A stretch of DNA of 64,000 nucleotides from Streptomyces niveus (GCF_001723055.1 NZ_MDCR01000257.1:1-64000); one strand, 5' to 3'. Shown: positions 32,747-41,381, numbered from the stretch's first letter. The notes: generated by a model from the letters alone, not told the origin. Numbers and translations are program-made.

Positions 32747-33292
32747 TCATGCGCGGCGGACCGACCGCACACCCGTCCGGGCCAGCCGGTCCGCGTGTGG
32801 GCGGTGCGGGTCACGTCCTCCCCGAGAGCAGACGGCACGCCAGCGCCCGCTCGCCGCCTGGCTCGACCGGTAGAGGACCGCCTCCGGGACCCGCGTCACC
32901 GCCTCCGTAAGGAGAGCGTCCTCGAAGAGCGCGCCCACGCCGTCGTCCACCGCCCACCCGGCGGGCAGCATGCCGGTCCCCACGGCCTTCCGGTACGAGG
33001 GGCGACGGCCCGGTTCACTGTCGTAGTGCGGGCACACCGACCCCGCCAACAGGCCCAGCCCGTCCGGCAGGAACGTCAGCGGCCCGAAGGAGTCGGTGTG
33101 GGACCCCTCGCCCCAGCAGTTCGCACCGGCGCTGATCCCGCACATGAGCGTCCCCCCGTCGTACGCCTCGCGCGGCAGCCGGTCCAAGCCGTGCGCGCGC
33201 CAGACAGCGAGCAGGTTCGCGGTGTTGCCGCCGCCGACGTACACGACGCCTCCGCCGATGAGGACGAGACGACGGGTGGGTCTGGCGGCCAC
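32747..33292 (-). pseudogene. Broken peptidase E (aspartyl dipeptidase-like, S51)
   Basis: Remnants of peptidase E are clear: the start 'RRLVLIGGG', then 'VVYVGGGNTANLLAVWRAHGLD' and the nucleophile region 'MCGISAGANCW'. Two defects are visible. The first strand is joined directly to 'VVYVGGGNT', whereas family members have roughly 60-70 residues between them, so an internal in-frame deletion is likely. Near 32868-32871 the frame shifts: an alternative frame continues VEPGGERALACRLLSGRT and stops at 32811-32813, the normal kind of C-terminus. The frame shown instead runs on into Arg-rich nonsense to 32747. Activity is unlikely. Confidence 0.75.
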
Positions 33293-33414
33293 GGGAATGC
33301 CTCCTCGTTCGGGTCTGCCGAACGATGCCGGGCCTCGTCCGCGCCCGCAATCGAACAGGGCGCCGGGACGGCGCTCACCTGCTCGTTGTCAGTGGTGGCT
33401 GGGATGCTGCCCTG

Positions 33415-33681
33415 ATGGACGAACTGATGCGGCGTCGGGTGTACGGCGCCGACCATGACGACCCCGATCCGGGGCCCCGACCTGGCCGCGCCTACCGGGA
33501 GCTGTGCGCCGGGCCGTTGGACGGGCTGCTCCTGGACGTGACCGGGTGGACGGACGAGGAGCTGGGTACCGGCGCGATGCTCGTCACCGAGATAGGGGCG
33601 TACGGGCCGGGCGGACGGGCCGGGTACGGGCCGCGCGCAGGTGATCCGGGGCGCTGGGACTGGCAGGGCGACAGCCCGTGA
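33415..33681 (+). CDS. Small hypothetical protein
   Basis: The 88-residue soluble protein starts 'MDELMRRRVYGADHDDPD', and its middle is 'YRELCAGPLDGLLLDVTGWTDEEL'. It ends in a Gly/Arg/Pro-rich tail. ATG 33415 is the first start consistent with the conserved-looking body. No domain is recognised. It is convergent with the TetR gene, with a 9-bp gap. Confidence 0.55.
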   Translation: MDELMRRRVYGADHDDPDPGPRPGRAYRELCAGPLDGLLLDVTGWTDEELGTGAMLVTEIGAYGPGGRAGYGPRAGDPGRWDWQGDSP

Positions 33682-33690
33682 CGGCGCGGG

Positions 33691-34356
33691 TCAGCGGCGG
33701 GGCAGCGCGCCCAGAAGGGTCGCGGTGAGGGCCAGCTTCAGGGAGTCCTCCAGCTCCAAGTGGAAGCGGGCCAGGTCGGGCTCGGCCTCGTAGGCCGCCC
33801 GGAGGCTGGGTGGGGGAGTGCTGTACGCCGACAGCGCGCCGGCCATGACCATCGTCTGCAGGCTGAACAGCGTCGCGTTCTCGCCCAGTTCCGGCAGGTA
33901 CCTCTGGATCACCGCGGTCAAGGTTGTCAGGCGCTCCAGCGAGGCGCGCTTGTAGCGCGTCACGACCTCGACGGAGACGTTGTGCTCCAGGACGCTGCCC
34001 TGCGCGCCGAAAAGGTCGCACAGCACTACGCGCCCGGAGAGTGAGCGGCTGAGGATCTCTGCCACCCCTGCCGCTCGCTCGGCCATGGGCAGATCTTCGT
34101 CGACACCGGCGGCCAACTCGCCCGCCAGTTCCGTCAGCCACTCCTGCAAGAAGTGGTCCAGCAGCTCAAGCAGTACCGCCTCGCGAGACTCGAAGTAGCG
34201 CAGCACGTTCGGCTTCGCCAGCCCCACGCGCCGGCTGAGCTCGTTCAGGGTGACCGCGGCGACAGGCATCTCGTCGAGCATCGCCGACGCCGTTTCGAGG
34301 ATCGCCCGTCGGCGGATCTCGCGCTGCTCCTCGGTTCGCGCCCGCTGGAAAGTCAC
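33691..34356 (-). CDS. TetR-family regulator
   Basis: The helix-turn-helix is 'RRAILETASAMLDEMPVAAVTLNELSRRVGLAKPNVLRYFESREAVLLELL'. The C-terminal domain matches TetR regulators with the 'FGAQGSVLEHNVSVEVV' type core. GTG 34356 is preferred to GTG 34362 because the minus-strand TAGGCT (34369-34364) then lies 7 nt upstream, a leaderless start; this gives 221 residues. It is divergent from an SDR gene 110 bp away and probably represses it through the palindrome at 34385-34401. Confidence 0.9.
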   Translation of the reverse strand: MTFQRARTEEQREIRRRAILETASAMLDEMPVAAVTLNELSRRVGLAKPNVLRYFESREAVLLELLDHFLQEWLTELAGELAAGVDEDLPMAERAAGVAEILSRSLSGRVVLCDLFGAQGSVLEHNVSVEVVTRYKRASLERLTTLTAVIQRYLPELGENATLFSLQTMVMAGALSAYSTPPPSLRAAYEAEPDLARFHLELEDSLKLALTATLLGALPRR

Positions 34357-34384
34357 GATCACCAGCCTAACTTAGGTACCTGCG

Positions 34385-34418
34385 GTACGTTGACAACGTA
34401 CTGGAGGTACTTTAACGT
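34385..34418 (+). promoter_or_regulatory. SDR promoter with overlapping TetR operator
   Basis: A perfect 17-bp palindrome (GTACGTTG 34385-34392, one central A, CAACGTAC 34394-34401) covers the consensus -35 TTGACA (34390-34395). A -10 TAACGT (34413-34418) follows at exactly 17 bp. Further GGTAC half-sites flank it. A repressor on this site would directly block the SDR promoter; the adjacent TetR is the obvious candidate. Confidence 0.78.
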
Positions 34419-34465
34419 CGTCGACACAAGATACTTTCGGTGCGTTACTTGGTTGGGAGCCTGAC

Positions 34466-35392
34466 ATGGGCGAGAAGTGGACGGCGACGAACATTCCGGA
34501 CCAGCGCGGCCGGGTGGCCGTGGTGACCGGGGCCAACACCGGACTCGGGTACGAGACCGCCAAGGCACTCGCCGCGCGCGGGGCGTCCGTGGTGCTCGCC
34601 GTGCGCAACGTCGAGAAGGGCGAGCAGGCAGCGGCCCGCATGAGCGGCGACGTGACCGTGCGGGCGCTGGACCTGACCTCGCTCGACTCCGTACGGACCG
34701 GGGCCGCCGCGCTGCGGTCCCGGCTCGACCGGATCGACCTGCTGATCAACAACGCCGGCGTGATGTACACCCCGAAGCAGACCACCCGGGACGGCTTCGA
34801 GATGCAGTTCGGCACCAACCACCTCGGCCACTTCGCGCTCACCGGACTGCTGCTGGACCTGATGCTGCCGGTGCCCGGCTCGCGCGTGGTGACGGTCAGC
34901 AGCACCGGCCACCGCATCCGGGCCGCGATCCACTTCGACGACCTGCAGTGGGAGCGGTCGTACAGCCGGACCGCCGCCTACGGTCAGTCCAAGCTGGCCA
35001 ACCTGATGTTCACGTACGAGCTGCAACGCCGGCTCGCCACGCACGGCACCACCGTCGCGTTGGCCGCGCACCCCGGCCTGTCCAGCACCGAACTCGCCCG
35101 TAACACCCCCGCGGCCGTCCGGCTTCCGCTCACCTGGCTCGCGCCGCTGATCACCCAGTCGCCGGCGATGGGCGCGCTGCCGACCCTCCGCGCCGCCACC
35201 GACCCGGGAGCACTCGGCGGCCAGTACTACGGCCCCGGCGGCCGCAACGAGATCATGGGCCACCCCCGGCTGGTCACCTCCAGCCCGGATTCGTACGAGG
35301 TGGCCGTCCAGCAGCGGCTGTGGGCGGTCTCCGAAGACCTCACCGGGGTGAAGTTCCCCGTCGCCCGGTCCGAGCGGAACGCGTCGCTGTAG
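34466..35392 (+). CDS. SDR oxidoreductase, retinol-dehydrogenase/WWOX-like
   Basis: The 308-residue SDR has 'VAVVTGANTGLGYETAKALA', the adenine-pocket segment, 'LLINNAGVMYTP', 'VVTVSSTGHR' with the catalytic Ser, and 'YGQSKLANLMF' with Tyr/Lys. The length and the 'NHLGHFALTGLLLD' motif match the retinol-dehydrogenase-like group common in streptomycetes. The true substrate is unknown. It is driven by a consensus promoter controlled by the divergent TetR. Confidence 0.9.
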   Translation: MGEKWTATNIPDQRGRVAVVTGANTGLGYETAKALAARGASVVLAVRNVEKGEQAAARMSGDVTVRALDLTSLDSVRTGAAALRSRLDRIDLLINNAGVMYTPKQTTRDGFEMQFGTNHLGHFALTGLLLDLMLPVPGSRVVTVSSTGHRIRAAIHFDDLQWERSYSRTAAYGQSKLANLMFTYELQRRLATHGTTVALAAHPGLSSTELARNTPAAVRLPLTWLAPLITQSPAMGALPTLRAATDPGALGGQYYGPGGRNEIMGHPRLVTSSPDSYEVAVQQRLWAVSEDLTGVKFPVARSERNASL

Positions 35393-35526
35393 CGTCGCAC
35401 TCCGCCGCGGGGGCGGTCATCGACTCGTCGCGGTGGGGGGTGCCGTGGGCCTGTTCGTGCTCCGGCGCCACGCTCAACTGACACACGGTCGGAGTGCCCT
35501 GCATGAGTCCGGCCGTGCACTGCCCC

Positions 35527-36507
35527 TCAGTGGCCGTGCCCGTCGATCTCCTCCGTCTCACCGGGCTCTGCGGAGGGCTTCGCTCCGGTGGTGGCGTCGG
35601 CCCCACCCGCCGGGACGTCGACGGTGAAGGCGGCCGTACGGACCTCACCCTCGTGCTGGAAGTCGAGGAAGAGCCGATAGGCGCCCGAGCTGGGTGCGGT
35701 GGCGGTGAAGGAGACCTCCGGGCCCGGCTCGGTGACGCCGTCGTCCGGTTCGCCGTTCGGGTGGACGTGCAGATAGGCGAGGTCACCGGCGCGGAGGGCC
35801 ACGAGGTGGCCGTACGCCCCGAGGTAGGGCTGGAGGTTGGTGACGGGCTTGCCGTCCTTGGTGACGGTCAGCTTCAGTTCGTTCGCCTTGCCGGGGGCCA
35901 GGGCGCCGTCCAGGGTGACCCGGTAGCCGTCGACCTCGGCGGTGGCGCGGGCGGGCGGGAGCGCGGCGGGCTCGGCCTTGCCGGAGACGGCCAGGTCGGC
36001 GCCGAGCGTCACCCCTGTCGAGCCCTTCTTCGCGGGCTTGAAGTCGGCGAAGGCCCGGTATCCGCCCGCCGCGGGCAGCTCGGCCCGTACGCTCCAGGTG
36101 CCGTCGGCGGCGCGGGTCGGGTGGAGGTGCCGATAGACCGTCAGGTCGCGTGAGGCGACGATGAAGTGCAGCTCCTTGCCGTGCTCACGCTGGTACGCGG
36201 TGACCTTGCGCCCGCTCTCGTCCTTGACGGAGAAACTCAGGACGCTCGACGTCCCCGCCGCGACGCGCGGCGTGTCGAGGGCGAGCGTGTACCCGCCCTC
36301 CGAGATCTGCAGACCGCCGGCCGGCGCGGACTCATGGCCGCCCGCTGTCTTGCCGCCGGCCCCCTCACCCGCCTCGGCGTGCTCGTCGTGAGCGGTCGGC
36401 GGCTTCTTGGCGACGACGGGGTCGATGCTCGTGCCGACGCCGTACGCGGTCCCGAAGGTGGCGGCGATCGCGGCGGCGAAGGCGGTGATCTTGAGTCCCG
36501 TGTTCAT
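35527..36507 (-). CDS. Secreted His-bearing YtkA-like protein, metal-associated
   Basis: The 326-residue protein starts at ATG 36507, with AAGGAG upstream. It has a signal/anchor segment ('LKITAFAAAIAATFGTAYGVG') and a His/Glu/Gly linker ('DEHAEAGEGAGGK', 'GGHES'). Two beta-sandwich halves follow ('GYTLALDTPRVAAGTSSVLSFSVKDESG' and 'GYRVTLDGALAPGKANELKLTVTKDGKP'), each with a 'HFIV'/'LHVHPNG' His motif, and a GHGH tail. Such YtkA/CopC-like sandwiches bind copper or related ions outside the membrane; that is family knowledge and the metal is inferred. A CsoR-type dyad sits in its promoter. It is divergent from an MFS pump with the same dyad. Confidence 0.8.
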   Translation of the reverse strand: MNTGLKITAFAAAIAATFGTAYGVGTSIDPVVAKKPPTAHDEHAEAGEGAGGKTAGGHESAPAGGLQISEGGYTLALDTPRVAAGTSSVLSFSVKDESGRKVTAYQREHGKELHFIVASRDLTVYRHLHPTRAADGTWSVRAELPAAGGYRAFADFKPAKKGSTGVTLGADLAVSGKAEPAALPPARATAEVDGYRVTLDGALAPGKANELKLTVTKDGKPVTNLQPYLGAYGHLVALRAGDLAYLHVHPNGEPDDGVTEPGPEVSFTATAPSSGAYRLFLDFQHEGEVRTAAFTVDVPAGGADATTGAKPSAEPGETEEIDGHGH

Positions 36508-36557
36508 GGGGGTCTCCTTCGTGAAGGGGCCACTCCGCAGGGCGGCCGAACACCTCC

Positions 36558-36585
36558 AACATACCCTCTGGGGGTATGTAGTCAA
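36558..36585 (-). promoter_or_regulatory. CsoR-type operator in the YtkA-like gene promoter
   Basis: On the minus strand, TTGACT (36585-36580) and TATGTT (36563-36558) form a promoter with a 16-bp spacer. The dyad CATACCC (36560-36566), 5 bp, GGGTATG (36572-36578) fills the spacer and overlaps the -10. ATACCC-N5-GGGTAT is the dyad type bound by CsoR-family repressors. No CsoR gene is in the window, so the regulator must lie elsewhere. Confidence 0.75.
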
Positions 36586-36918
36586 GTCAGATGCTCTCTT
36601 GGCTTGGATACCCGGAGGGGGTGTATGTCGGGGGTGGTGAAGTCGGGTCCGCGCGGGCCGGGCGGCCGATGGCGCGACCGCTGCGGTCGCTGCCGGTGAC
36701 GGCCGTGCCGGACGCCGACCCGCCCGAATTCAGGTCTCCACCACCACGGCCGCGCCGTCTGCTCGGTGAACGCCTCGGTTGCCGCGTTTCGGAAGTCGTC
36801 GGCCAGGTCCGCGGGGCGTCCCGGGTGGCAGGTGACGGCCGCACCGATGTGTTCCTGACTTCCGCCCCGCCCCGCCTGCCCTGCGCCGTTCATCTCGGAA
36901 GCCCTTCGCTGGCCATCG
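36586..36918. other. Intergenic space between the twin CsoR-type promoters
   Basis: These 333 bp hold no gene I can support. A minus-strand frame starting at ATG 36893 ('MNGAGQAGRGGSQEHIGAAVTCHPG') reads about 100 residues but has no recognisable domain and would end inside the 36560 promoter. An imperfect third dyad (ATACCC at 36608, GTGTAT at 36621) lies close to the first operator. The region may be the remnant of a lost gene. Confidence 0.4.
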
Positions 36919-36939
36919 CATACCCCTGGGGGGTATGTT
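36919..36939 (+). promoter_or_regulatory. CsoR-type operator in the MFS promoter
   Basis: CATACCC (36919-36925), 5 bp, GGGTATG (36931-36937) is the same 19-bp dyad as at 36560-36578. It overlaps a -10 TATGTT (36934-36939), as in the divergent promoter. No good -35 is visible. The two identical arrangements imply one shared regulator. Confidence 0.72.
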
Positions 36940-36983
36940 GTCTTTCGAGTTGGCAATACCCCACTCCCGTATAGGAGACCGTC

Positions 36984-38456
36984 ATGCCATCACCCACCGC
37001 CCCAGCCGATCCACGCCGCTGGACGGCGCTCGCGCTCATCGCCCTCGCGCAGTTCATAGTGATCATGGACACCTCGATCATCGGGGTCGCCCTCCCCAAG
37101 ATGCAGACCGACCTGGGCTTCTCGCAGGAGAACCTGTCCTGGGTCTTCAACGCGTACGTCGTCGCCTTCGGCGGACTGCTGCTCCTCGGCGGGCGCCTCT
37201 CCGACCTCTTCGGCGCCAAGCGGCTCTTCGCCGCCGGCTGGCTCGTCCTCGCCGCCGGTTCGCTCGCCGCAGGCCTGGCGAGCGAGGTCTGGGTCGAACT
37301 GACCGGCCGGGCCCTCCAGGGCGTCGGCGCGGCGCTGATCGCACCGTCCGCCCTGACCCTGCTGATGATGCTCTTCGGCGGCAACCCGAAGGAGCTGACC
37401 AAGGCACTCGCCCTGTACGGCGCCGCCGCCCCGGCGGGCGGTACGGCCGGCGTGTTCCTCGGCGGCGTCATCACCGAGTACGCGAGCTGGCCCTGGGTCT
37501 TCTACATCAACATCCCCATCGCGGTGATCGTCCTGTCCCTCGCCCCGCGCGTCATGCCCGCCGCCCCCGCACGCCGCGGCTCGATCGACCTCGCGGGAGC
37601 CGTCACCGTCACAGCCGGTCTCGCCGTCGCGGTCTACGCCATCGTCCGTGCCCCGGAGACCGGTTGGGCCTCGGCCGGGACCTGGCTGGTGCCGGCCGCC
37701 GGTGTGGCGCTGATCGCCGCGTTCGTCGCGATCCAGGCCAAGCGGCGCGAGCCGCTGATGCGGCTCGCCATCTGGCGCGCCCCCAACCTCGCCGGCGCCA
37801 ACATCGCCCAACTCCTCATGGCCGGCGCCTGGATCCCCATGTGGTTCTTCCTCAACCTCTACCTCCAGCAGGTCCTGGGGCTGGGCGCGTTCGCCTCCGG
37901 ATCCGCGCTGCTCCCCATGACCGTCGCCATCATGATCATGATGATCGTGCTGGCGCCCCGGATGATCGCCCGCTTCGGTCCCAAGCCGCTGATCGTCACC
38001 GGTCTGTTCGCCCTCGCGGCCGGCATGGTCTGGCTCTCCTTCGCCCGCCCCGACGGCAACTTCTGGGTCGACGTCCTGCCCGCCTCGCTGCTCGCCGCCG
38101 CCGGTATGGCGCTGGCGTTCATCCCGTCCCTCGGCACCGCGCTCTCCAGTGCGCGCCCCGAGGAGGGCGGACTCGCCTCCGGCATGGTCAACACCAGTTA
38201 CCAGGTGGGCTCGGCCCTCGGCCTGGCCGCGATGACCGCCGTCGCCTCCGCGTACGGAGCGAAGGAACTCGGCAACCCCGTCGCCCTGACCGACGGATTC
38301 TCGGCCGCTTTCGTGGGCGCCGCCGCCATCGCGGCGGCCGGTGCGGTCATCGCCTGGCTCACGCTCCGTACCAGCCCCGCCCCGGCACCCGCCACGCCGG
38401 ACGAGGCACCGTCCGACCGCGGTCGCGACAACTCCCGTACCGCCGAAGCACGCTGA
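36984..38456 (+). CDS. DHA2-family (EmrB/QacA type) MFS exporter
   Basis: The 490-residue protein has about 14 membrane segments. Diagnostic motifs are 'QFIVIMDTSIIGVALPKMQTDLGFS' in TM1 (motif D1 with Asp), 'GGRLSDLFGAKRLFAAG' (motif A) and 'GRALQGVGAALIAPSALTLL' (motif B with Arg). A ribosome site (TAGGAG) precedes the ATG. Members are proton-driven multidrug exporters. The CsoR-type dyad in the promoter is unusual for this family and hints at metal- or thiol-linked induction. Confidence 0.88.
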   Translation: MPSPTAPADPRRWTALALIALAQFIVIMDTSIIGVALPKMQTDLGFSQENLSWVFNAYVVAFGGLLLLGGRLSDLFGAKRLFAAGWLVLAAGSLAAGLASEVWVELTGRALQGVGAALIAPSALTLLMMLFGGNPKELTKALALYGAAAPAGGTAGVFLGGVITEYASWPWVFYINIPIAVIVLSLAPRVMPAAPARRGSIDLAGAVTVTAGLAVAVYAIVRAPETGWASAGTWLVPAAGVALIAAFVAIQAKRREPLMRLAIWRAPNLAGANIAQLLMAGAWIPMWFFLNLYLQQVLGLGAFASGSALLPMTVAIMIMMIVLAPRMIARFGPKPLIVTGLFALAAGMVWLSFARPDGNFWVDVLPASLLAAAGMALAFIPSLGTALSSARPEEGGLASGMVNTSYQVGSALGLAAMTAVASAYGAKELGNPVALTDGFSAAFVGAAAIAAAGAVIAWLTLRTSPAPAPATPDEAPSDRGRDNSRTAEAR

Positions 38457-38547
38457 CACCCACCCGTACCCACCGGCGCCGCCCGACACGGACCGCGAGT
38501 CCCCGTCCGGCGGCGCCCGCATGCCCACACGGCCACCAGACGCCGGC

Positions 38548-40524
38548 TCACACGGTGACGTCGGCGCCGGCGCGCTTCCAGGCGGACTCGCGCAGCAGGC
38601 GCAGGCCGTTGAGGCCCACGACGACGGTGGAGCCTTCGTGGCCGAGGACACCCAGCGGGAGTGGCAGGTGGCCCACGAGATCCCAGACCACCAGTCCGGT
38701 GATGAACACCGAGGCGATGACCAGGTTCTGTACGACGAGGGCGCGGGCGCGGCGGGAGAGCGCGACGACCGTGGGTACGGTGGCGAGTTCGTCGCGGACG
38801 ATCACCGCGTCGGCGGTCTCCAGCGCGAGGTCCGACCCGGCGCGGCCCATCGCGATACCGACGTGGGCGGCGGCCAGCGCGGGGGCGTCGTTGACTCCGT
38901 CACCGACCACCAGGACCCTGACGCCGGCCTTCTCCCATTCCTGGACGGCGGCGACCTTGTCCTCGGGCAGCAGCCCCGCGCGTACGTCGGTGATACCGAC
39001 CTCGGCGGCCAGGCGCGCGGCGGCGCGCGGGTTGTCCCCGGTGAGCAGAGTCGGAGCCGTACCGGTGAGCTTCGTCAGAGCGGCGACGGTGGCGGCGGCG
39101 TCCGGGCGCGGCCGGTCCGCGATGCCCAGCACACCGGCGGCCACGCCGTTCACCTGAACCAGCACGGCGGTACGGCCACCGGCCTCCAGCTCACTCGCGA
39201 GCGCGGCGGCCGGCGACGTCTCCTGATGGCCGGTCAGCAGCCGGGACGGCGCGCCCACCGCGACCACGTCGCCGCCGACGGTGGCCGTGACGCCGACGCC
39301 GGGGGAGGAGCGGAAGTCCACGGCCGGGAGCAGCGCGAGGCCGCGGGCACGGGCGGCGTCCACCACGGCGCGGGCCAGCGGGTGCTCACTGGGGTGCTCG
39401 GCCGCCGCGGCGAGCGCGAGCAGTCCGTCCTCGTCCAGCAGCGCGCCGTCCAGCGGCCGGATGTCGGTGACGCGCGGGGTGCCCTCGGTGAGCGTTCCGG
39501 TCTTGTCCAGCGCGACCACGTCCACCTGGCCGAGCCGTTCCATGACCACGGCGGACTTCACCAGCACACCGTGCCGGCCCGCGTTGGCGATCGTCGAGAG
39601 GAGCGGCGGCATGGTAGCCAGCACCACGGCGCACGGAGAGGCGACGATCATGAAGGTCATGGCCCGCAGGAGCGAGCCGGTCAGTTCGGCGCCGAAGGCG
39701 AGGGGGACGAGGAACACGGCGAGGGTGGCGACGACCATGCCGATCGAGTACCGCTGCTCGACCTTCTCGATGAACAGCTGCGTGGGGGCCTTCGTTTCCG
39801 AGGCATCCTCCACCATCTTCACGATGCGGGCGATCACGGAGTCCGAGGCGTCCCGCCCGACCTCCACCCGCAGCGTGCCGGTGCCGTTCAGCGTGCCGGC
39901 GAAGACCTCGTCACCGCTCTCCTTGGCCACCGGAAGCGGCTCGCCGGTGATGGTGGCCTGGTCGACCTCGCTCGCCCCGGCCCGTACCCGGCCGTCGGCC
40001 CCGATCCGCTCGCCGGGCCGAATCACGATGGTGTCCCCGACGGCCAGTTGCCCGGCCGCCACATTCTCCTCGGTGCCGTCGGCGAGCAGCCGGGTGGCGG
40101 TGCCGGGAGCGAGATCGAGGAGCCCGCGCACCGAGTCGGCGGTGCGCGCGGTCGCGATCGCCTCCAGTGCGCCGGACGTGGCGAAGATGACGATCAGCAG
40201 CGCCCCGTCGAGCACCTGCCCGATGGCGGCGGCGCCGAGCGCGGCGACCACCATCAGCAGATCCACGTCCAGGGTCTTGTTCCTGAGGGCCTTCAGGCCC
40301 TCCCGGCCCGGCTCCCAGCCCCCGGCGACGTACGTGGCGGCGAACAGCGGTCCCCAAGTCCACGCCGGGGCTCCGAGCAGGTCGAGGGGGAGGGCGATCA
40401 GGAACAGCACCAGGGCGGCCGACGCCCAGCGGGCCTCGGGCAGCGCCAGGACACGGGTACGCCGCCGGCGGGTTTCGGCTGCGGCGGGAGGCGGCGATAC
40501 GGGCTTGGTCAGGGTGGAGGCCAT
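38548..40524 (-). CDS. P1B-4-type heavy-metal ATPase (CtpD/CoaT-like)
   Basis: The 658-residue P-type ATPase has no N-terminal metal-binding domain. Motifs are phosphorylation site 'DKTGTLTEG', 'TGEPLPV', 'HPSEHPLA', 'GDGVNDAPAL', membrane metal motif SPC ('VASPCAVVLA') and the TM6 motif 'HEGSTVVVGLN'. SPC plus HEGxT without soluble metal domains defines subgroup P1B-4, known to export Co2+, Ni2+, Fe2+ or Zn2+. The flanking divergent ArsR gene carries a nickel/cobalt-type sensor site, which fits Co/Ni as substrate. It sits in the inner membrane. The start at 40524 lies 96 bp from the regulator. Confidence 0.92.
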   Translation of the reverse strand: MASTLTKPVSPPPAAAETRRRRTRVLALPEARWASAALVLFLIALPLDLLGAPAWTWGPLFAATYVAGGWEPGREGLKALRNKTLDVDLLMVVAALGAAAIGQVLDGALLIVIFATSGALEAIATARTADSVRGLLDLAPGTATRLLADGTEENVAAGQLAVGDTIVIRPGERIGADGRVRAGASEVDQATITGEPLPVAKESGDEVFAGTLNGTGTLRVEVGRDASDSVIARIVKMVEDASETKAPTQLFIEKVEQRYSIGMVVATLAVFLVPLAFGAELTGSLLRAMTFMIVASPCAVVLATMPPLLSTIANAGRHGVLVKSAVVMERLGQVDVVALDKTGTLTEGTPRVTDIRPLDGALLDEDGLLALAAAAEHPSEHPLARAVVDAARARGLALLPAVDFRSSPGVGVTATVGGDVVAVGAPSRLLTGHQETSPAAALASELEAGGRTAVLVQVNGVAAGVLGIADRPRPDAAATVAALTKLTGTAPTLLTGDNPRAAARLAAEVGITDVRAGLLPEDKVAAVQEWEKAGVRVLVVGDGVNDAPALAAAHVGIAMGRAGSDLALETADAVIVRDELATVPTVVALSRRARALVVQNLVIASVFITGLVVWDLVGHLPLPLGVLGHEGSTVVVGLNGLRLLRESAWKRAGADVTV

Positions 40525-40580
40525 GACAGAGGGAGTCCTTCATGGGAGGAGGTCGTCAACCCACACCGTACAGGAACGCT

Positions 40581-40613
40581 TGAACAGCTATTCATGTGTT
40601 CATTCCGTAGAAT
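40581..40613. promoter_or_regulatory. ArsR/SmtB operator and regulator promoter
   Basis: TGAACAGCTATTCA (40581-40594) matches the classical ArsR/SmtB/CzrA operator core TGAAYA-N2-TRTTCA. A further TGTTCA (40597-40602) could form a second overlapping half-site. TAGAAT (40608-40613) is the -10 for the regulator, 7 nt before its ATG (leaderless). Binding here would repress both the ATPase and the regulator genes. Confidence 0.8.
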
Positions 40614-40620
40614 GGTGCCC

Positions 40621-41028
40621 ATGGGCCATGGAGCGAACGCACCGGACAACAGCGCGACGCCGCGCACCCGCCTGACTCCGGAGAACGCGCCCCAGGTCGC
40701 GACCACCCTCCAGGCGCTGGCCACACCGTCGCGACTGCTGATCCTGGCCCACCTGCGCGAAGGCCCTTGCGCGGCGACCGAGTTGGCCACGGCGGTCGGA
40801 ATGGAGCAGTCCGCCTGCTCCCACCAACTACGCCTGCTGCGCAACCTCGGCCTGGTCACGGGCACCCGCGAGGGCCGCTCCGTCGTCTACGCCCTCCACG
40901 ACGACCACGTCGCCGGCCTGCTCGACCAGGCGCTCTACCACGTGGAACACCTCCGCCTCGGCATGACCGACACCTCGGCCGACGCGCTCCCACAACAGGA
41001 CGACGCCACGCCGGCCGAGGCGCGCTGA
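40621..41028 (+). CDS. ArsR/SmtB metal sensor of NmtR type
   Basis: The 135-residue winged helix has 'ALATPSRLLILAHLREGPCAATELATAVGMEQSACSHQLRLLRNLGLV' and wing 'TREGRSVVYALHD'. The last helix reads 'DDHVAGLLDQALYHVEH'. From the first Asp, His lies at +2, +13 and +16, exactly the spacing of NmtR Asp91, His93, His104 and His107, the alpha-5 nickel/cobalt site. The start is leaderless. It is predicted to derepress the divergent P1B-4 ATPase when Ni/Co (or Zn) binds. Confidence 0.9.
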   Translation: MGHGANAPDNSATPRTRLTPENAPQVATTLQALATPSRLLILAHLREGPCAATELATAVGMEQSACSHQLRLLRNLGLVTGTREGRSVVYALHDDHVAGLLDQALYHVEHLRLGMTDTSADALPQQDDATPAEAR

Positions 41029-41035
41029 ACCGGGC

Positions 41036-41176
41036 GGCGCCGCCACTCCCGTCGCTGCCGGCGCGACCACCTGGGCTGTAGGCGTGCTGACCGATGAGTT
41101 CGCGCGCGAGTTGATCGAGCTGGGTCAGGTGGCTCTCGACGGACAGGGTCTGTACCTGTGGTTCGTCGGGGACTGA
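41036..41176 (+). pseudogene. Possible C-terminal gene remnant
   Basis: In the 353-bp gap after the ArsR gene one frame without its own start reads 'TTWAVGVLTDEFARELIELG' and then 'QVALDGQGLYLWFVGD' before a stop. The composition is normal-coding and helical. The ending 'TDEFARELIELGQ' resembles C-termini of patatin-like phospholipases, though I cannot confirm this. The rest of the gap to 41381 shows only a TAGAGT -10-like element (41331-41336) for the next gene. Confidence 0.3.
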
Positions 41177-41381
41177 GACCGCGGGCCGGCTCAGCCCCGG
41201 AGCCATAGCCGGACAGCCGCAGTGGTGACGGTGCGTGTAAGAGGTCGCGGTCCGCACCTCGGCCCCGAAGGATTCGGGCCCCACGCCCAGCCATGAATCG
41301 AGTTCACCGATCTCGACGTCATCGACCGCCTAGAGTGACGGCATACATGAGGGCACGTCAGGACAGGGGACCGCAGACCGC

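Noticed and set aside
36582..36893. Minus-strand ORF between the two CsoR-type promoters
   Set aside because: No recognisable domain, and its 3' end runs through a well-formed promoter; listed only as intergenic content.
36953..36976. Third CsoR-type dyad (ATACCC...CCGTAT) before the MFS start
   Set aside because: The right arm matches only 4 of 6 bases and overlaps the ribosome-site region; likely chance.
38341..41028. 895-codon plus-strand frame across the metal ATPase
   Set aside because: Antisense to the P1B-4 ATPase. Only its last part coincides with the real ArsR gene, which has its own start at 40621.
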